Positions 49,001-58,589 of a stretch of 64,000 bases of DNA are shown here, in pieces. Below the pieces are notes generated by a model. That model saw nothing but the letters and a program-made list of their open reading frames with translations, was not told where the DNA came from and searched no databases. The number at the start of each line of letters is the position of its first letter. The first letter of the stretch is position 1. Source of the DNA: Codonopsis lanceolata (lineage: Eukaryota > Streptophyta > Magnoliopsida > Asterales > Campanulaceae); the NCBI GenBank assembly GCA_013146195.2, contig CM028379.1, positions 85,843,661 through 85,907,660 on the forward strand, written 5' to 3'. Position numbers and translations under genes: made by a program.

Positions 49001-52000
49001 ACTCGTAAAGAAAAGAGCTACTACATTTAAATTATAAGAAGAAAGTACTACCAGTTACCCATTAGACACGCCCACGGCCAGTAAATTACCAATTTCAACT
49101 TTGCAAGATCATTTTCATTTAACTGATGGGTCCAACATCTTCGCAGGCAATCAATCTTGATCAAGTCCGGAAAAGGACGAGCACATCCGCTCCATGGTTG
49201 AAGTGACACAATAAAGCCAATAGCTAGATGCAATGAATTATTTGGGTAAAGTGAAAACATGAATCATAGTAAGATTCATTGTGTATCTTGTAGATACTTC
49301 TAATATAGATGCCTGAATTTGGGCCAAACTAGATGCAATGAACTTGCTTGATGTCTCTTCGCTTCAATTAAGATGAACTTGGAATTCAATCCATGTGGAC
49401 TGCATCATTCTCCCAGGATGGGAAAGAACTCGACCTCAAGGTCAAGGAAAAGTAATTGAGAAGGAGTTGCTCAAGGTGCACCATGCTTCATTTAAATTAC
49501 ACAACCCCGTAATCGGTAATAAAGTACAATTCTTCCCACCTTAACTCCATTGTGTACATGTAATGTATGAATGATTTGATGATGAATTGCAACATTCTTC
49601 AATACTGCTCTCTTAAGTCTTATGCAACTCTTGATTAAATTTTAATTTCATTTCCACAGATCCTCCAGTCTCTAACTGAAAAGGCGCATCGTATATGACA
49701 CTTGAGTGTTTTTATCACAGTAGATATTCCTCTCTTCTGCGTTGAACCTAATGCTTAAGGTTGGAATCATGATTATACCATTGTCATCATTGTAATCATC
49801 AAAATTTGGCAATAGACTCCAATCACTAGAATTTGTAGACTCCTCAAATTGATTAACCTCATTAGAGGTCATAACATTATTGTGACCATGAAATATCTGG
49901 TTTCCATTTTCTTCTTGTGTAGAATCCACATGCATCAGGTCATCTCCACAAAGCCTTTCACAAGAATCATCAATATCATCATAGATCGGAAGCCTTTCCC
50001 ACTCTACGCGACTTTTAAAGGAACTCTCACACGATGAGAACGGCCAAACAATGATGTCTTTAGGTTCAAGATAACCATGAATTTTGGGAGAACTAGTATT
50101 CATCGAATTGGAATCACAAGAGAACCTCCTCAAACACAACTCATTATGAGTATGGAAAGAGGGCTTCATAATAGATTCACAACAAGAAGACTTACCAAGG
50201 CTTGAGTGATGAAGCTTTCAACGAGCTTCAAGGCATTCAAGTCGCATGGCAAGTTTCAACGTGTCTTCAAAGTACTTGAATTCCATCATCCCGTTTATCT
50301 CTCATGACCCATCACATTACCGTGTCTTCCTCTACCTCGTCAAGCTGCCGTGAAAAGAATCAAGGAAGCAGCCATAGAGCAAGCTCTGATACCAAATGAT
50401 GCGGGTGAAGATGAGGAAGATGAAGAAAATAATATCAAAATCAAGGACACAACAAAAGGGAAGGAGGATAATTTAGGAGCAAGGCTCAACTAATTACTTT
50501 TTCATATAAACTGATTCAATTACATCCAAGTCCGCCTAACAACTCCTTATCCCAGGTTGTATATAGGCGTAACATTAATTATTTAGACAAGCAAAAACAT
50601 GAATCACTATTAATATTTTTTTGATATGTAAGTGTGGCCCCTTGGTATGGGGACAAAAACATGAATCATAGTAAGATTCATTGTGTATATTGTAGATACT
50701 TCTAATATAGATGCTTGAATTTGGGCCAAACTAGATACAATGAACGATGTCTCTTCGCTTCAATTAATATGAACATGGAATCCAGTCATCACATACGGTC
50801 TAATCTATTCTTGCCTTTCAACTTGAAGGATCTCAAAGCCATTCTGTATCAGACTGCCACTGTGATTACCTAAACAAGAAAGGATCTCCTCATACGTTAA
50901 TACTATTTACCCAAAAAGGGAACAAAAAGCATATTCTTCTATTTTGGTGATCATATATATTGCAAAGCATTCAAATAAAGCCCAGAGAAATTTAGAAACA
51001 AAAGTGGGAAGACACAAGAAAAGGATAAATTGAAAGAAACCAGAAAGCATTACCATCCCTAAATTTAGAAATAATAACACTAACCTGGGTATCAAAAACA
51101 TTGTGCAACTTGATGCCAAATTGAAAATAAAGTGCCTGCGTAGAAGTCAATCAAACGGTATCAGAAAAATAGATATTCATACAAACGTGTTACGGCCAGA
51201 AGCAAATTAAATCAATTAGAGACCTCACTATCTCGTTTGCAATCATGAATAACTTTCGTGATGTTACTAGATTCAAGAGCAGGCTTACAAGCATCCACAA
51301 GCATCCTTCCACCCTGAATAGCATCAACCAAATATATAGCATCTGGAAAGGCTAGCTGCAATGAACCAAAAAATTCACACTACTCAGTTAAGTGTCAAAT
51401 GTCATCATACAAATTCATAAATTAGTTCAGTCCGGTAAAGCACACCAAATACCAATTAGAAAGTTAATAAGCCAAAGGACAAGTAAATGAGTAATAGCAG
51501 CACAATGAATGTCTGCATCAGATATCAAAGTAGCATATTAAGAAGTAACGTTTTTAAGACTAAGATAAATAAATAGCATCACAGAGTACTTATAGTATAA
51601 TGCACATCAGTATATATTCAGGGGCAAATTTAGAACAAGAAAGAAAAGAAGAGAAGAGCCTACCTCACAAGGGCCCAGCAGAAACATATACAAAGCTCTC
51701 AAGCTCAATTTACAACTATAACAATTGGTTCATGGGAGGAACTCTAATCAACTTTGAGACATTACATCAGTGCTTAAACACTACTTTTACTCTCCTAATA
51801 CTACTAGGACTAGGCCGCCAGGGTTACAATTACAAACTATGAAGTCACCAATAGCTATACTCAATATCAGACAGTTCCAGAACTATCAAATTTTCAACAG
51901 GCTACACTCACAGATACGCTGACATGCCTAAACCAGATAAAGATACATAGCAATTTTCATTTTAGGAAGCACCAAAGTTCCAGCTTAGAATTGTACAAAA

Positions 52001-55000
52001 TATAGCTACACACACAAAAAGAACTGTGCTATTTTTATTACTGCCATTGGTTTATTCTGCTGCTAGAGTCATAGCGCCTTAAGATCGATCAATCTCTAGA
52101 TTGGATTTTCTCAATCAATATACATATGTACACCAAATATAACAAAAACACATTCACACGCACAATAAAATTTCTATAGCAAATTAATGAGCGCGTCAAA
52201 GGACTTGCAAAACCTATGGCCCCCTTCAAACAATGTTGTCAGAACTCAGAAGAGCACGCTGCTTCTTATCAAGTTCTGAACTTCTCTTGAAAGTGAGTGC
52301 ATATTGGCTACTAAATAACAAAAAGTTCATCTATGTATTAAGTGCACACCATTATTGCAAATTCAGAGTAGAAAAATAGAACACAGTTCCAAGAAAATCT
52401 GTAACGAATGAGCTCTTAGTCTTAACAAGACAGTTATTAAAAAATCATATATCAATATGAAAGGGAGATTCTTCTACAAGACAGAGCCAAGCCCCATCAT
52501 CTGTTTAAAAATGGTGATATTGTACTTCACCTGAATGACACAAAGAGCTCCAGCACGGCAAAGGTCAACACCCTCACAGTCCAAACCAATCACCAACTTT
52601 TTATCTGGCGAAGGGTCCAAGAACTCAGTTGGAAGTTGCTGTGCATGAGTGACGATATGGATAGGAACCAGGGACGGATGCTCATCATTGTTTAGGGGTC
52701 CCCCGCCTGCAGCATACAGATATAGACCCCTAATAATCAATTGGAAACTTATCCAGTTTTATATGACTTGCTTGTGAAACTAGGAAAGGAATCATATAAC
52801 AACAGACGGAGCATTGTGGATATAAAGAAAGTAAAAACTGCCCTTCAGAGCGCACTGGCCTAATACTTTCAACGTCATTAACTTTGGAAGCTCTAATACA
52901 CTATAACGCATGATAAACTAAGAAAACACTTAGGACAAGAACTTGAAAAATTATTCAGAACTCTTTTATCTTCTTGGGTAATGTTGATATTTGAAGGATC
53001 TAAGAGGCTAAGAATACAACAAGCCATATCAGAATACCAAGATAAACTACTTGCAGCATATGATCAAAAAGGAATTGAAAAAAGGTGTAAAATAAACAAA
53101 TACACAAATATAAAAGGAAATAAAAATAAAAAATTCTGTATAATCTTCAAGTTTAAGGATTTGCAGGAACAAATACAAGGTGAAGGAGATGCTTTGAATG
53201 GACAATCTCAAGGGAAGGAGGAGGATGGAAACAATAGAGAAGTGATGAAAGATTCCCTCTCTGATGATGACACAACAATTTGCAGCCTGATAAAAATGAC
53301 AAAATTGTTTCAAAAGGATTTGAGAGGTAGTGTTAGTTTGGGGAAAATTTCAAAATGCATGTGATACCTTAAATGATGTAGTGTCTGTTTAGTTAGAGTT
53401 TTCATAATTAATTTCTGTTTTCATTCTGAAAATTCAATCTTATGATTTCAATTTCGATATCTTTTTTAAAGAAGTGCATAGTTATCATTTTGGGACTTCT
53501 TTTAGAAAACAATAGTAACTAAAACTCATCGCCAGAAAGTACTTTCTATCTTAAATCTGCTTACAATAGTGAATTCTTAAAATGGAATAAAAAACAGTTT
53601 CAAGAACACTTAAGGAACAGGACTACAGGGGCTTAACTACCAGCTCAAGTGTAACGCGGTGAGGGAGGTGTTAAAATCCGATCGTAATAGATGTGTTTTT
53701 AAAATAGGGTAAAAACAAAGTCATTGACTCAGTATAGGGATTGGAGAGATACCTGTGGTTAGATGTAGATAATGACAGTCAAGAGAGTGTGTAATTCATA
53801 GGATTCAAGATGTTTTAGTAATCAGGATCCTACAAGCCGGGAGCATGGAGTTTCTAAATATTTTTAGATAAGCCAATAATTTTGCAGAAGTCTCACTAAG
53901 ATGGGGACATGCGGAATTGACATGCTGCTAGACTGTTGGCACTTGGCAACAGCTCTAATAGGAAGGTGCGATGCTTCAGGAAAGTTATGACGATGTTGAA
54001 ATTTGTTTCTACTTCTGAAGGACCAAGACTGCGGAACACCTTTGCGCAATAATGACATCAATTAAGTGCTCGTGTTCTTGTCCCATAAATGCAACAATGA
54101 AAATTTATCATAAATGCAACAATGAAGGCTTATATAGGCAGCTGGTGAGGACCTCACGTGTCAGACCATGTGCGGTCAGTATATAATGCGGTGGCGGCTT
54201 CTCATTCACTTGCTCGTACGACACTTCATGGCGTTGCCGCGTCTCCCCTGGGTTACCGTCTGTTGTTCTCCAACAGGTCCCTAGCTAGGCCACGTGTGTC
54301 TACGCAATTGGACATGTGCTTGAGCTCCATTCCCTAGCCACCAAACCATAACTCCCTTGTGATCCCAAATCTGAGGCAAAGGTTGCGTCAACAACGCCGT
54401 GGGCACCTTTCCACATAAAACCACGGTGCCTTGCTCGTTTCCTTTCAAGGCACAAGCGGAGAACTTAGCATAGATGTGTTATCTACCCGCAAGCTCTAAA
54501 GTCGCGTGCCCCATGCAAACTGGCTTCCATGGCGACAAGGATGTGGACTAAGGCCGGCACGTTCATGCCACATATGGGCCATGTGCCACGGGTGAGGGAT
54601 ACTTATCCTACAATGAGGAAGGAGTGAAAGGTTACCCTCATTCTGTAGCCTTTCATCGTTCCGACTACAAAAATTTAATAAAATAAAAGAACTCAAATAT
54701 GATACAAACATAAATACAGACTACATCCCCTCATGGAGAAGGAAACATATAGTCAGCGGGAAACAATCAGCAAAGAATCCAGCCAAGCAAGAGAAAATTA
54801 TAACTTCTAATATGTCACTTAAAACATCTGTGTGAACCCAGAAATCAATCAATGCTATCAATTATACCCTGCATAATCATTTGGATCACCTGAGGATTAG
54901 CTCAATTGGTCATCTACAACTTTACAGATTTCAAACTCAAAAGTGATAAGAGTCTTGGCAAAGGGGGAAGGAATTTGAAAAGCTGAAAGCTAACCCCGCC

Positions 55001-55375
55001 TATAATCTCTTCTTACACACAAAGAAATTAGTCAATTTTCAAACCAAGCTAAAATCAAACTAAATCCCACTAATAAGGGAGAGAAAAATAATGATCAGGA
55101 AACAATTTGCAACAAACCCATTCAGCAAAGAACATATAAATTCTACTCTATTGAAAGGAAACCAAATTATAAACCTACCAAGAATTTTACAAAAAAAATA
55201 AAAACGATGTACATCATAAAACCAGAAAACAATCGTGCAATTAATGTACAAGTATGTTAACATTCCAATTAGATTAAAATGAAAGAGGAAATGGAATATG
55301 GAAATTGCCTGGGTCAGAAGGCAAGGGGACATGAGTTTGATGAATAGACGGAGAAGGAGAAGGGGACGACGACAT
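28089..55375 (-). CDS. 3'-5' exonuclease (EXD1-like) and KH-domain protein, ten exons over 27 kb
   Basis: Minus-strand exons: 55375-55309, 52706-52531, 51355-51224, 51135-51085, 48794-48698, 46798-46752, 40960-40744, 29452-29323, 29230-29188, 28166-28089. They total 1,038 bp (345 aa) and all phases fit. The exonuclease domain (about 57-215) has LVIGLDCEG (D65, E67), KVIHDCKRDSEAL and LHNVFDTQ, then MVRAAADDVRFLLYIY, where the usual DEDDy tyrosine is Ala. The KH domain (about 280-343) has VVIGRRGASI (GxxG at 292-295), CEIFIGGSKGPPDK and VFIIGPVKQVRKAEAILRG. The same two-domain plan is found in an Arabidopsis protein of about 340 aa (At2g25910, from memory); a role in RNA or DNA processing is inferred. 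All introns are GT-AG except the first, which appears to start GC. Introns run from 88 bp to 11.3 kb and contain several LINEs. The start is the first ATG in the exon-1 frame, upstream of a Ser/Pro-rich N-terminus. Confidence 0.9.
28643..28703 (-). other. Possible cassette exon in the last intron
   Basis: An AG acceptor (TTCATCAG at 28704-28711) and a GT donor (28642-28641) bracket 61 bp encoding GVTLAPELIRKLINSINKKA. Inclusion would shift the frame and replace the KH C-terminus (VFIIGPV...) with an unrelated tail. Because direct joining of 29188 to 28166 gives the canonical KH sequence, I leave it out of the main model. It may be a poison exon or chance. Confidence 0.25.
30351..33935 (-). 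pseudogene. LINE-A ORF2: endonuclease, reverse transcriptase, zf-RVT, broken
   Basis: The APE-type endonuclease starts NTRIIAWNVWGLNDREKR (33932) and continues with CIGGDFNVVRFPHERSG (about 33530-33480). RT blocks follow: SGDKAPWP and PNSTFIVPIPKKKG (32600-32440), an intact FADD box at 31904-31893 in its own frame, then VYLGLPIGA and FERCLAGWKKR (31720-31600). A 363-codon frame at 31442-30351 contains GKGGLGVKNLKLFNEA and a zf-RVT domain with CFLCKESEESVNHLVLHC. Frameshifts separate the blocks. Confidence 0.85.
34143..36485 (-). pseudogene. LINE-A ORF1 (gag-like, DUF4283-type), broken
   Basis: The likely start is the ATG at 36485-36483 (STLDRIFFQAG...). A frame at 36148-35597 contains WVDRKWKIAGGARVVKGWES and ILMEKNWRINQHDFFLERW, typical of the DUF4283 domain of plant LINE gag proteins. 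After a frameshift near 35600 comes LGLPLHLWGNQVFQAIGDSCG and LRWARILVRF. Then a long Gly/Ser/Asp-rich, low-complexity C-terminal part runs at 35290-34143. RNA-binding gag function is family knowledge. Several frame changes and early stops (36160-36400) make it a pseudogene. Confidence 0.75.
36771..39305. other. Intronic DNA, mostly unidentified
   Basis: Part of intron 7. From about 37170 to 37450 there are many AGCTCG/CGAGCT/CTCGAGTT words of the kind seen in subterminal regions of plant MITE or SINE families, but no clear ends. The rest shows no gene or repeat that I recognise. Confidence 0.3.
39306..39860 (-). mobile_element. LINE-B, 5'-truncated 3' end
   Basis: The minus-strand 3' end starts at an A-rich tail (39306-39318) and has the same 'GCGTCACCT...GGCGCTC' layout as LINE-A. 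Coding remains from 39450 to 39670 include a typical LINE C-terminal segment: WVMPRSVIELLRGW, YKRRKR and an IWKERNQRVFENLEP-like stretch. Same orientation as the host gene. Confidence 0.7.
39861..40743. other. Intronic DNA next to exon 7
   Basis: No gene is seen. A short near-duplicate (AAAGAATAACC[AC]TTGATACAAAATGCTGATTT-type, about 45 bp) occurs at 40637 and 40692. A TG-rich run (TGTGTGTGTGCGTGTGCATG) lies at 40594-40613. Confidence 0.4.
41818..42520 (-). mobile_element. LINE-C, 5'-truncated, zf-RVT part
   Basis: The A-rich 3' end lies at 41816-41825 on the minus strand. A frame at 42502-42218 has PYKLKSFAWSLVFN, then a zinc-knuckle CVMCRKQNETHWRIFLRCS, i.e. the zf-RVT domain ending plant LINE ORF2. 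It lies in intron 6 in the same orientation as the host gene and is head to head with LINE-D. Confidence 0.75.
42580..46711 (+). mobile_element. LINE-D, 5'-truncated, with internal tandem duplication
   Basis: Plus-strand ORF2 remains. The endonuclease begins inside the domain near 42583, with a WFDWNLLGANGLAGGIVIMWDRW frame (42640-42720) and later GDFN-type remains. RT follows (44570-45800), with GDKAPGPDSF-like, NASFIALIPKKKG, FIGGR, GLRQGDPLSPFLFIIVMEALS (45165-45230) and FADD at 45319-45330 in a shifted frame. The zf-RVT is at 46225-46620, and an A tail at 46702-46711. Stops and frameshifts are frequent. It is antisense to the host gene, and its tail lies 40 bp from the end of exon 6. Confidence 0.85.
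42705..44330 (+). repeat. Tandem duplication, 814-bp period, no visible differences
   Basis: The block from TAGATGGGTGG at 42705 to CCCGAGTGC at 43516 is repeated from 43519 to 44330. Reading both copies side by side I see no difference over 812 bp. The joint is two extra G bases at 43517-43518. The copies carry the same stop codons, so duplication followed LINE decay. Confidence 0.93.
46799..48697. other. Intron 5 of the exonuclease-KH gene
   Basis: No gene. At 47220-47390 two near-copies of 'AAGTTACCAACTCATC...AAGCTTAAG' flank text with a GGTCATACATTCAAGTCG-like word on the minus strand, which may be a decayed SINE or LTR piece. An A run at 47657-47669 could be a retroposon tail. Confidence 0.3.
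49210..50791 (-). mobile_element. Short LTR retrotransposon remnant with initiator-Met primer site
   Basis: GCTCTGATACCA at 50383-50394 is the complement of TGGTATCAGAGC, the tRNA-iMet primer-binding site. Two bases beyond it an LTR runs from TGATG (50397) to CATCA (50787-50791), i.e. TGATG...CATCA, 395 bp. A second, truncated LTR ends in CATCA at 49403-49407 and is preceded on the minus strand by TGGGAGAA, a possible polypurine tract. The LTRs share about 130 bp (49261-49393 and 50655-50785) with moderate divergence; the 5' LTR has a small insertion near 50600-50650. No polymerase is present. It lies in intron 4 in the sense orientation. Confidence 0.65.
49672..50169 (-). CDS. Hypothetical 165-aa ORF inside the short LTR element
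   Basis: An open frame between the primer site and the 3' LTR, starting MKPSFHTHNELCLRRFSCDS. It is rich in Asp, Asn, Ser and Glu, with no membrane segment or recognised domain. Its position matches where gag-derived sequence lies in non-autonomous LTR elements. There are no homology grounds for a function. It may be a captured or degenerate fragment and is not part of the host gene. Confidence 0.35.
   Translation of the reverse strand: MKPSFHTHNELCLRRFSCDSNSMNTSSPKIHGYLEPKDIIVWPFSSCESSFKSRVEWERLPIYDDIDDSCERLCGDDLMHVDSTQEENGNQIFHGHNNVMTSNEVNQFEESTNSSDWSLLPNFDDYNDDNGIIMIPTLSIRFNAEERNIYCDKNTQVSYTMRLFS
51356..52530. other. Intron 2 of the exonuclease-KH gene
   Basis: No gene, repeat or transposon is recognised; ordinary AT-rich intron sequence. 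Confidence 0.5.
52981..53364 (+). other. Unsupported open frame in intron 1
   Basis: A 127-codon Lys/Glu/Asn-rich plus-strand frame that I do not recognise. It lies antisense within intron 1, with no flanking splice or promoter signals visible. Probably chance, or a decayed element. Confidence 0.1.
53640..54660 (-). other. LTR-like block in intron 1
   Basis: The minus strand holds a TATA-type promoter word (GCCTATATAAGCC near 54130) and GC-richer sequence from 54140 to 54600 that is unlike the surrounding intron. A small repeat (TTTCATTGTTGCATTTAT) occurs at about 54090-54125. No termini, primer site or coding remains were found, so this could be a solo LTR or another element. Confidence 0.25.
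54889..54985 (+). mobile_element. tRNA-derived SINE head (decayed)
   Basis: TTAGCTCAATTGGT at 54897-54910 matches the pol III A box and GATTTCAAACTC at 54927-54938 a weakened B box, with 16 bp between them. The spacing is short, and the sequence lacks a folded tRNA, as in plant SINE heads. No poly-T or A tail is defined. Confidence 0.45.
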
Positions 55376-55599
55376 TTGATGATGTCCGTAACATCCAATT
55401 GCACTCAGGTCGATAGGTTTTCACTCTCAAATTCACAAAAGCGGACTATGCAGTTCACGCTTTTTTTTTTTTTTTTTTTTTTTTAGGGCCAACGTATGAA
55501 AAACCCTTTTAAGTTTCCACTCAATTCTAAAGCGGTACAGGTTTGTGTAAAACTCAGGTAAGATGTTACAAATTGTCTCATGTTTGTCTCATGTTGCAC
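55376..55599 (-). promoter_or_regulatory. Upstream region of the exonuclease-KH gene
   Basis: The 5' UTR and proximal promoter are expected here on the minus strand. It contains a 23-base T run at 55462-55484. No TATA box is obvious. The hAT-type MITE at 55600 begins only 225 bp upstream of the ATG. Confidence 0.4.
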
Positions 55600-56252
55600 T
55601 AGGGTGTAAGTGGTTCGGTTTGGTTTGGTTTGGTTTATGTCAAAATCATAAATTGAACCATCTGTTAGTGGTTCCAAAAATCTCAAATCGAACAGAACCG
55701 AACTGAGTAAGACTTGGGACCAAACCGAACCGAACCACTCGGTTTGGTTTGGTTCGGTTTTGTGGTTTATATAAATTATTTTTAATGAAATTAACCAACA
55801 TTAAAAATAACAATAAAAATAATATTTTAATTTGGAATTAACATCAAAATTATGAAATAATCTACTAACAACAAATTATCATAAATAAAACAATACAAAT
55901 TCTAAAATAAACACAAACAATGGAAGAAATGATAATTCTCCAATAATCAAGATTTTGTTTGGTTTAGTGTCCGTCTATGTATATATATATATATATATAT
56001 ATAATGAATAAATCAAAGGTTCAAAATCGTTAATAAATGTAATATAATATATATTATATAATAAATAAATAAAAATATATAGGGTGGTTTGGTTCGATTC
56101 GGTTTGGTTCGATACCAAAAACTGTGAACCGAACCGAACCGCGTGGTTTTCCAATTCTTGAAACCGAAACCGAACCGTCTTCGACCAAAACCGAACCAAA
56201 CCGACTGGTTTGGTTCGGTTCCGTGGTTTAGTGGTTCTGATTTACACCCCTA
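55600..56252. mobile_element. hAT-type MITE with 8-bp target duplication
   Basis: The ends TAGGGTGTAAGTGG and ...TTACACCCCTA form an inverted repeat (TAGGG[G]TGTAA). Both sides are flanked by TGTTGCAC (55592-55599 and 56253-56260), a perfect 8-bp direct repeat as produced by hAT transposases. Inside, clusters of GGTTTGGTTCGGTT on the left and their complements (CCGAACCGAACC) make long imperfect inverted arms. An AT-rich centre includes a TA run at 55979-56002. No transposase. 653 bp. Confidence 0.9.
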
Positions 56253-56559
56253 TGTTGCACCTTCAGCCACACGATCATTTCAATTGGAACGTAAAATAGC
56301 ACATACAATATAAAATAGACATTTCCACCGAAGAGGCGCACAAATGGAGGAAAAATTGAGAGTATAAGGAACAACGACCAATTGTCTGGAAAAATTGAGG
56401 TTCCACCATAAACCAATATAGCAGCATTTGACCAAGTCTCTTTCCTAGCCAAATGATGACTTTTTCTACCCCCTGTCATTTCTTTAAGAGGAATGGTGTG
56501 GCATGGCGCGGCTCAACAATACTTGAAGGGCCGGGGCTAATTGACAGAGAAAGAAATGC

Positions 56560-57400
56560 CTAAAACCAAAAGAGATTTCATTTTTCTTCTTAATCTCGAT
56601 GTCGATGATGGGCAAAAAGCGCAACGAACAAGAATACATGGTCGTCTACAAGTAATATAGTGCGTAATCATAAGTATCGATCCCACAGAGATAATTATGA
56701 CGTGAATTTTCCTAATTATTAAAATTGGAGATTTAATAACTTTATCTAAACAATCGATTTTTAGCGATGCAACTAAAACTAAAGCAATAAAAGTAAGCAA
56801 GAAATAAATATTACCAACTACGCACAAGTAATGACGAGTTTTCTCAAGGATGGAAAAAATGCTAGGATTGTAATTTCACTCCAATTATACACATGCTCAA
56901 TTAATCCACTCTCTCAATTTCTTATAATTCATCTAGGGTAGCTGAGAACACAAATTTAGCCGCTACGGGCTCTCGCATCTTATAGCAACCCTAATTCACA
57001 CACCTATTTACGGGCTCTCGCCTCTTGTAGATAAAATGTGTAAATTGCAATAAGAACAAGTTCTTTAAAATGACTATTAGATTTTGTGTTGTATCTATAT
57101 ACTACAAAATACCAACAACTACATTGCTAAGTCCGAAAAGTAATGGTAGCTCTCGCGGATCCAAAACAATTCTAAAATCATCCAATTAATTGTTAAATAA
57201 TTAGAAGCATTAAACACAACAAAATAATAACCCTAAAATAAATCAAAGTAATAGAGAGAGAGAGAGAAGAATATTATAGCATACTTCAAATTTAGAGATT
57301 CATCAAAATCATAACAACAAATATTTAGCTCATAATGTAAAAGAAATCACACACAAATACTCCAAGAAAATATTTCATAATGATATTAAAAATAAAGAGT
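56560..57400 (-). mobile_element. Ty3/gypsy-like LTR-type fragment
   Basis: On the minus strand about 56710-56640 reads CTCTGTGGGATCGATACTTA then ACGCACTATATTACTTGTA, text typical near the 3' end of plant gypsy LTRs. Paired phrases GGGCTCTCGC (56966 and 57010) recur. There are no coding remains and the boundaries are uncertain. Confidence 0.4.
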
Positions 57401-57413
57401 ATGGATATTGAAC

Positions 57414-58027
57414 TGTCCGACCCAACAGGCCCAAGCACCGGTCACGTGCTCAGCACGCCTTCCTCAATAGTCACGAGTAAAACACGTGTAATCCTTATGA
57501 TCCAAGCTCAAGTCATCGGCGAGCAGAGACCAATCTCTGATCTCCTTAGCGTAACAGGCGAGCACACATTCACATGATGCTTAGAGGCTAGGAATACGAG
57601 CAAGCAGAGAGGTCAGGGAGAGCATGCTCGCTGTGCTCAATAAATACAGTAACGGTTGTCTTGGACGTGGACAATTATTGCCGGGAAACCCACCCCCACG
57701 TTCAAGACGTGGCCATTAATGTGCCCGCCCTTCACGCTCCAACATTCAGTGAGCAATTTCCAGCTCTCCAGGTTGGCTATATAAACCCCTCGAAATGAAG
57801 GAGAGAGGTACGTTCACATATACACATGCTAAACTCTGTCAAATTGTTTACCCAATTGAGTGTTTACTGATTCACACGTCGGAGCGCATTTGCAGGGTAA
57901 GCCCCTACCCAATTTACGACTTTTGTTCATTTCTTAATAGGTTTGGGCCTTCGAAGATACGGATATAGTTGAAATCCAGATATCCAGATTGTCAATTCCA
58001 GTGTATCCGACTATTTTTGATACATCA
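57414..58027 (+). mobile_element. Ty3/gypsy (Tat-lineage-like) 5' LTR
   Basis: Proposed from TGTCCGACCC (57414) to GATACATCA (58027). A TATA box CTATATAAACCCC lies at 57778-57789. After it comes CACGTCGGAGCGCATTTGCAG (57875-57895), a phrase typical downstream of the TATA box in such LTRs. After the LTR, ATTCCATTGCCGGGAAACG (58033-58051) resembles the degenerate primer-site region 'GGCGCCGTTGCCGGGGA'. No second LTR is found. Confidence 0.55.
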
Positions 58028-58099
58028 ATTGATTCCATTGCCGGGAAACGTTGATCTGTAAGTTCAAATCTCTTTTTTGACGCCTTTTCAAGCTTAGAC

Positions 58100-58475
58100 A
58101 TGGTAGCAAATGGTGTTAATGGTGGAAATCAGTTGGAGGATGGACACACAACCACGCCTAGTGTGGAAGTTCAGGCTGATAACATCATCCCTCCTCCTCC
58201 TCCTTATGACGCTTGCCATTAGCTTAATCAAAGGCGGGGTTTAGATTCTTTAGCCCGGAGTGTTGTGGCCGCAGGAGGGTTGGCCAATGAATTTTGGGAT
58301 GAGGCATTGCGTCAGAGGGCAATATATTTGGGACAGATGCACCAACTGAACCAGGAGTTGATTGCTATGGGCAAACCCCCATTGCCCATTGAGTTGGAGG
58401 CCCTTCCAGCCATGTTGGAAGGCTTGTGGGATAGAGCTATTGGATGTAGAGGCTATAGATGGCAGGGAGGCTAGA
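58100..58475 (+). pseudogene. gag N-terminus of the gypsy-like element, truncated
   Basis: An ATG at 58100 opens VANGVNGGNQLEDG and NIIPPPPPYDA, a Pro-rich start common in plant gypsy gag proteins, with an in-frame stop at about 58220. A second open part, 58265-58474, has GGLANEFWDEALRQRA. No nucleocapsid or polymerase follows, because unrelated pararetrovirus sequence begins near 58590. Identification rests on position after the LTR. Confidence 0.45.
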
Positions 58476-58589
58476 ACAACTAGTGTATGTTGTTGAATGG
58501 GTTGGCTAGTGGACAGAGGTTTTGAGGCCCAGAGAGAGAGTGAAGGGGATGCCTCGTTGTAGGTAGACAGAGGGATTGGTTGAGGGTCA

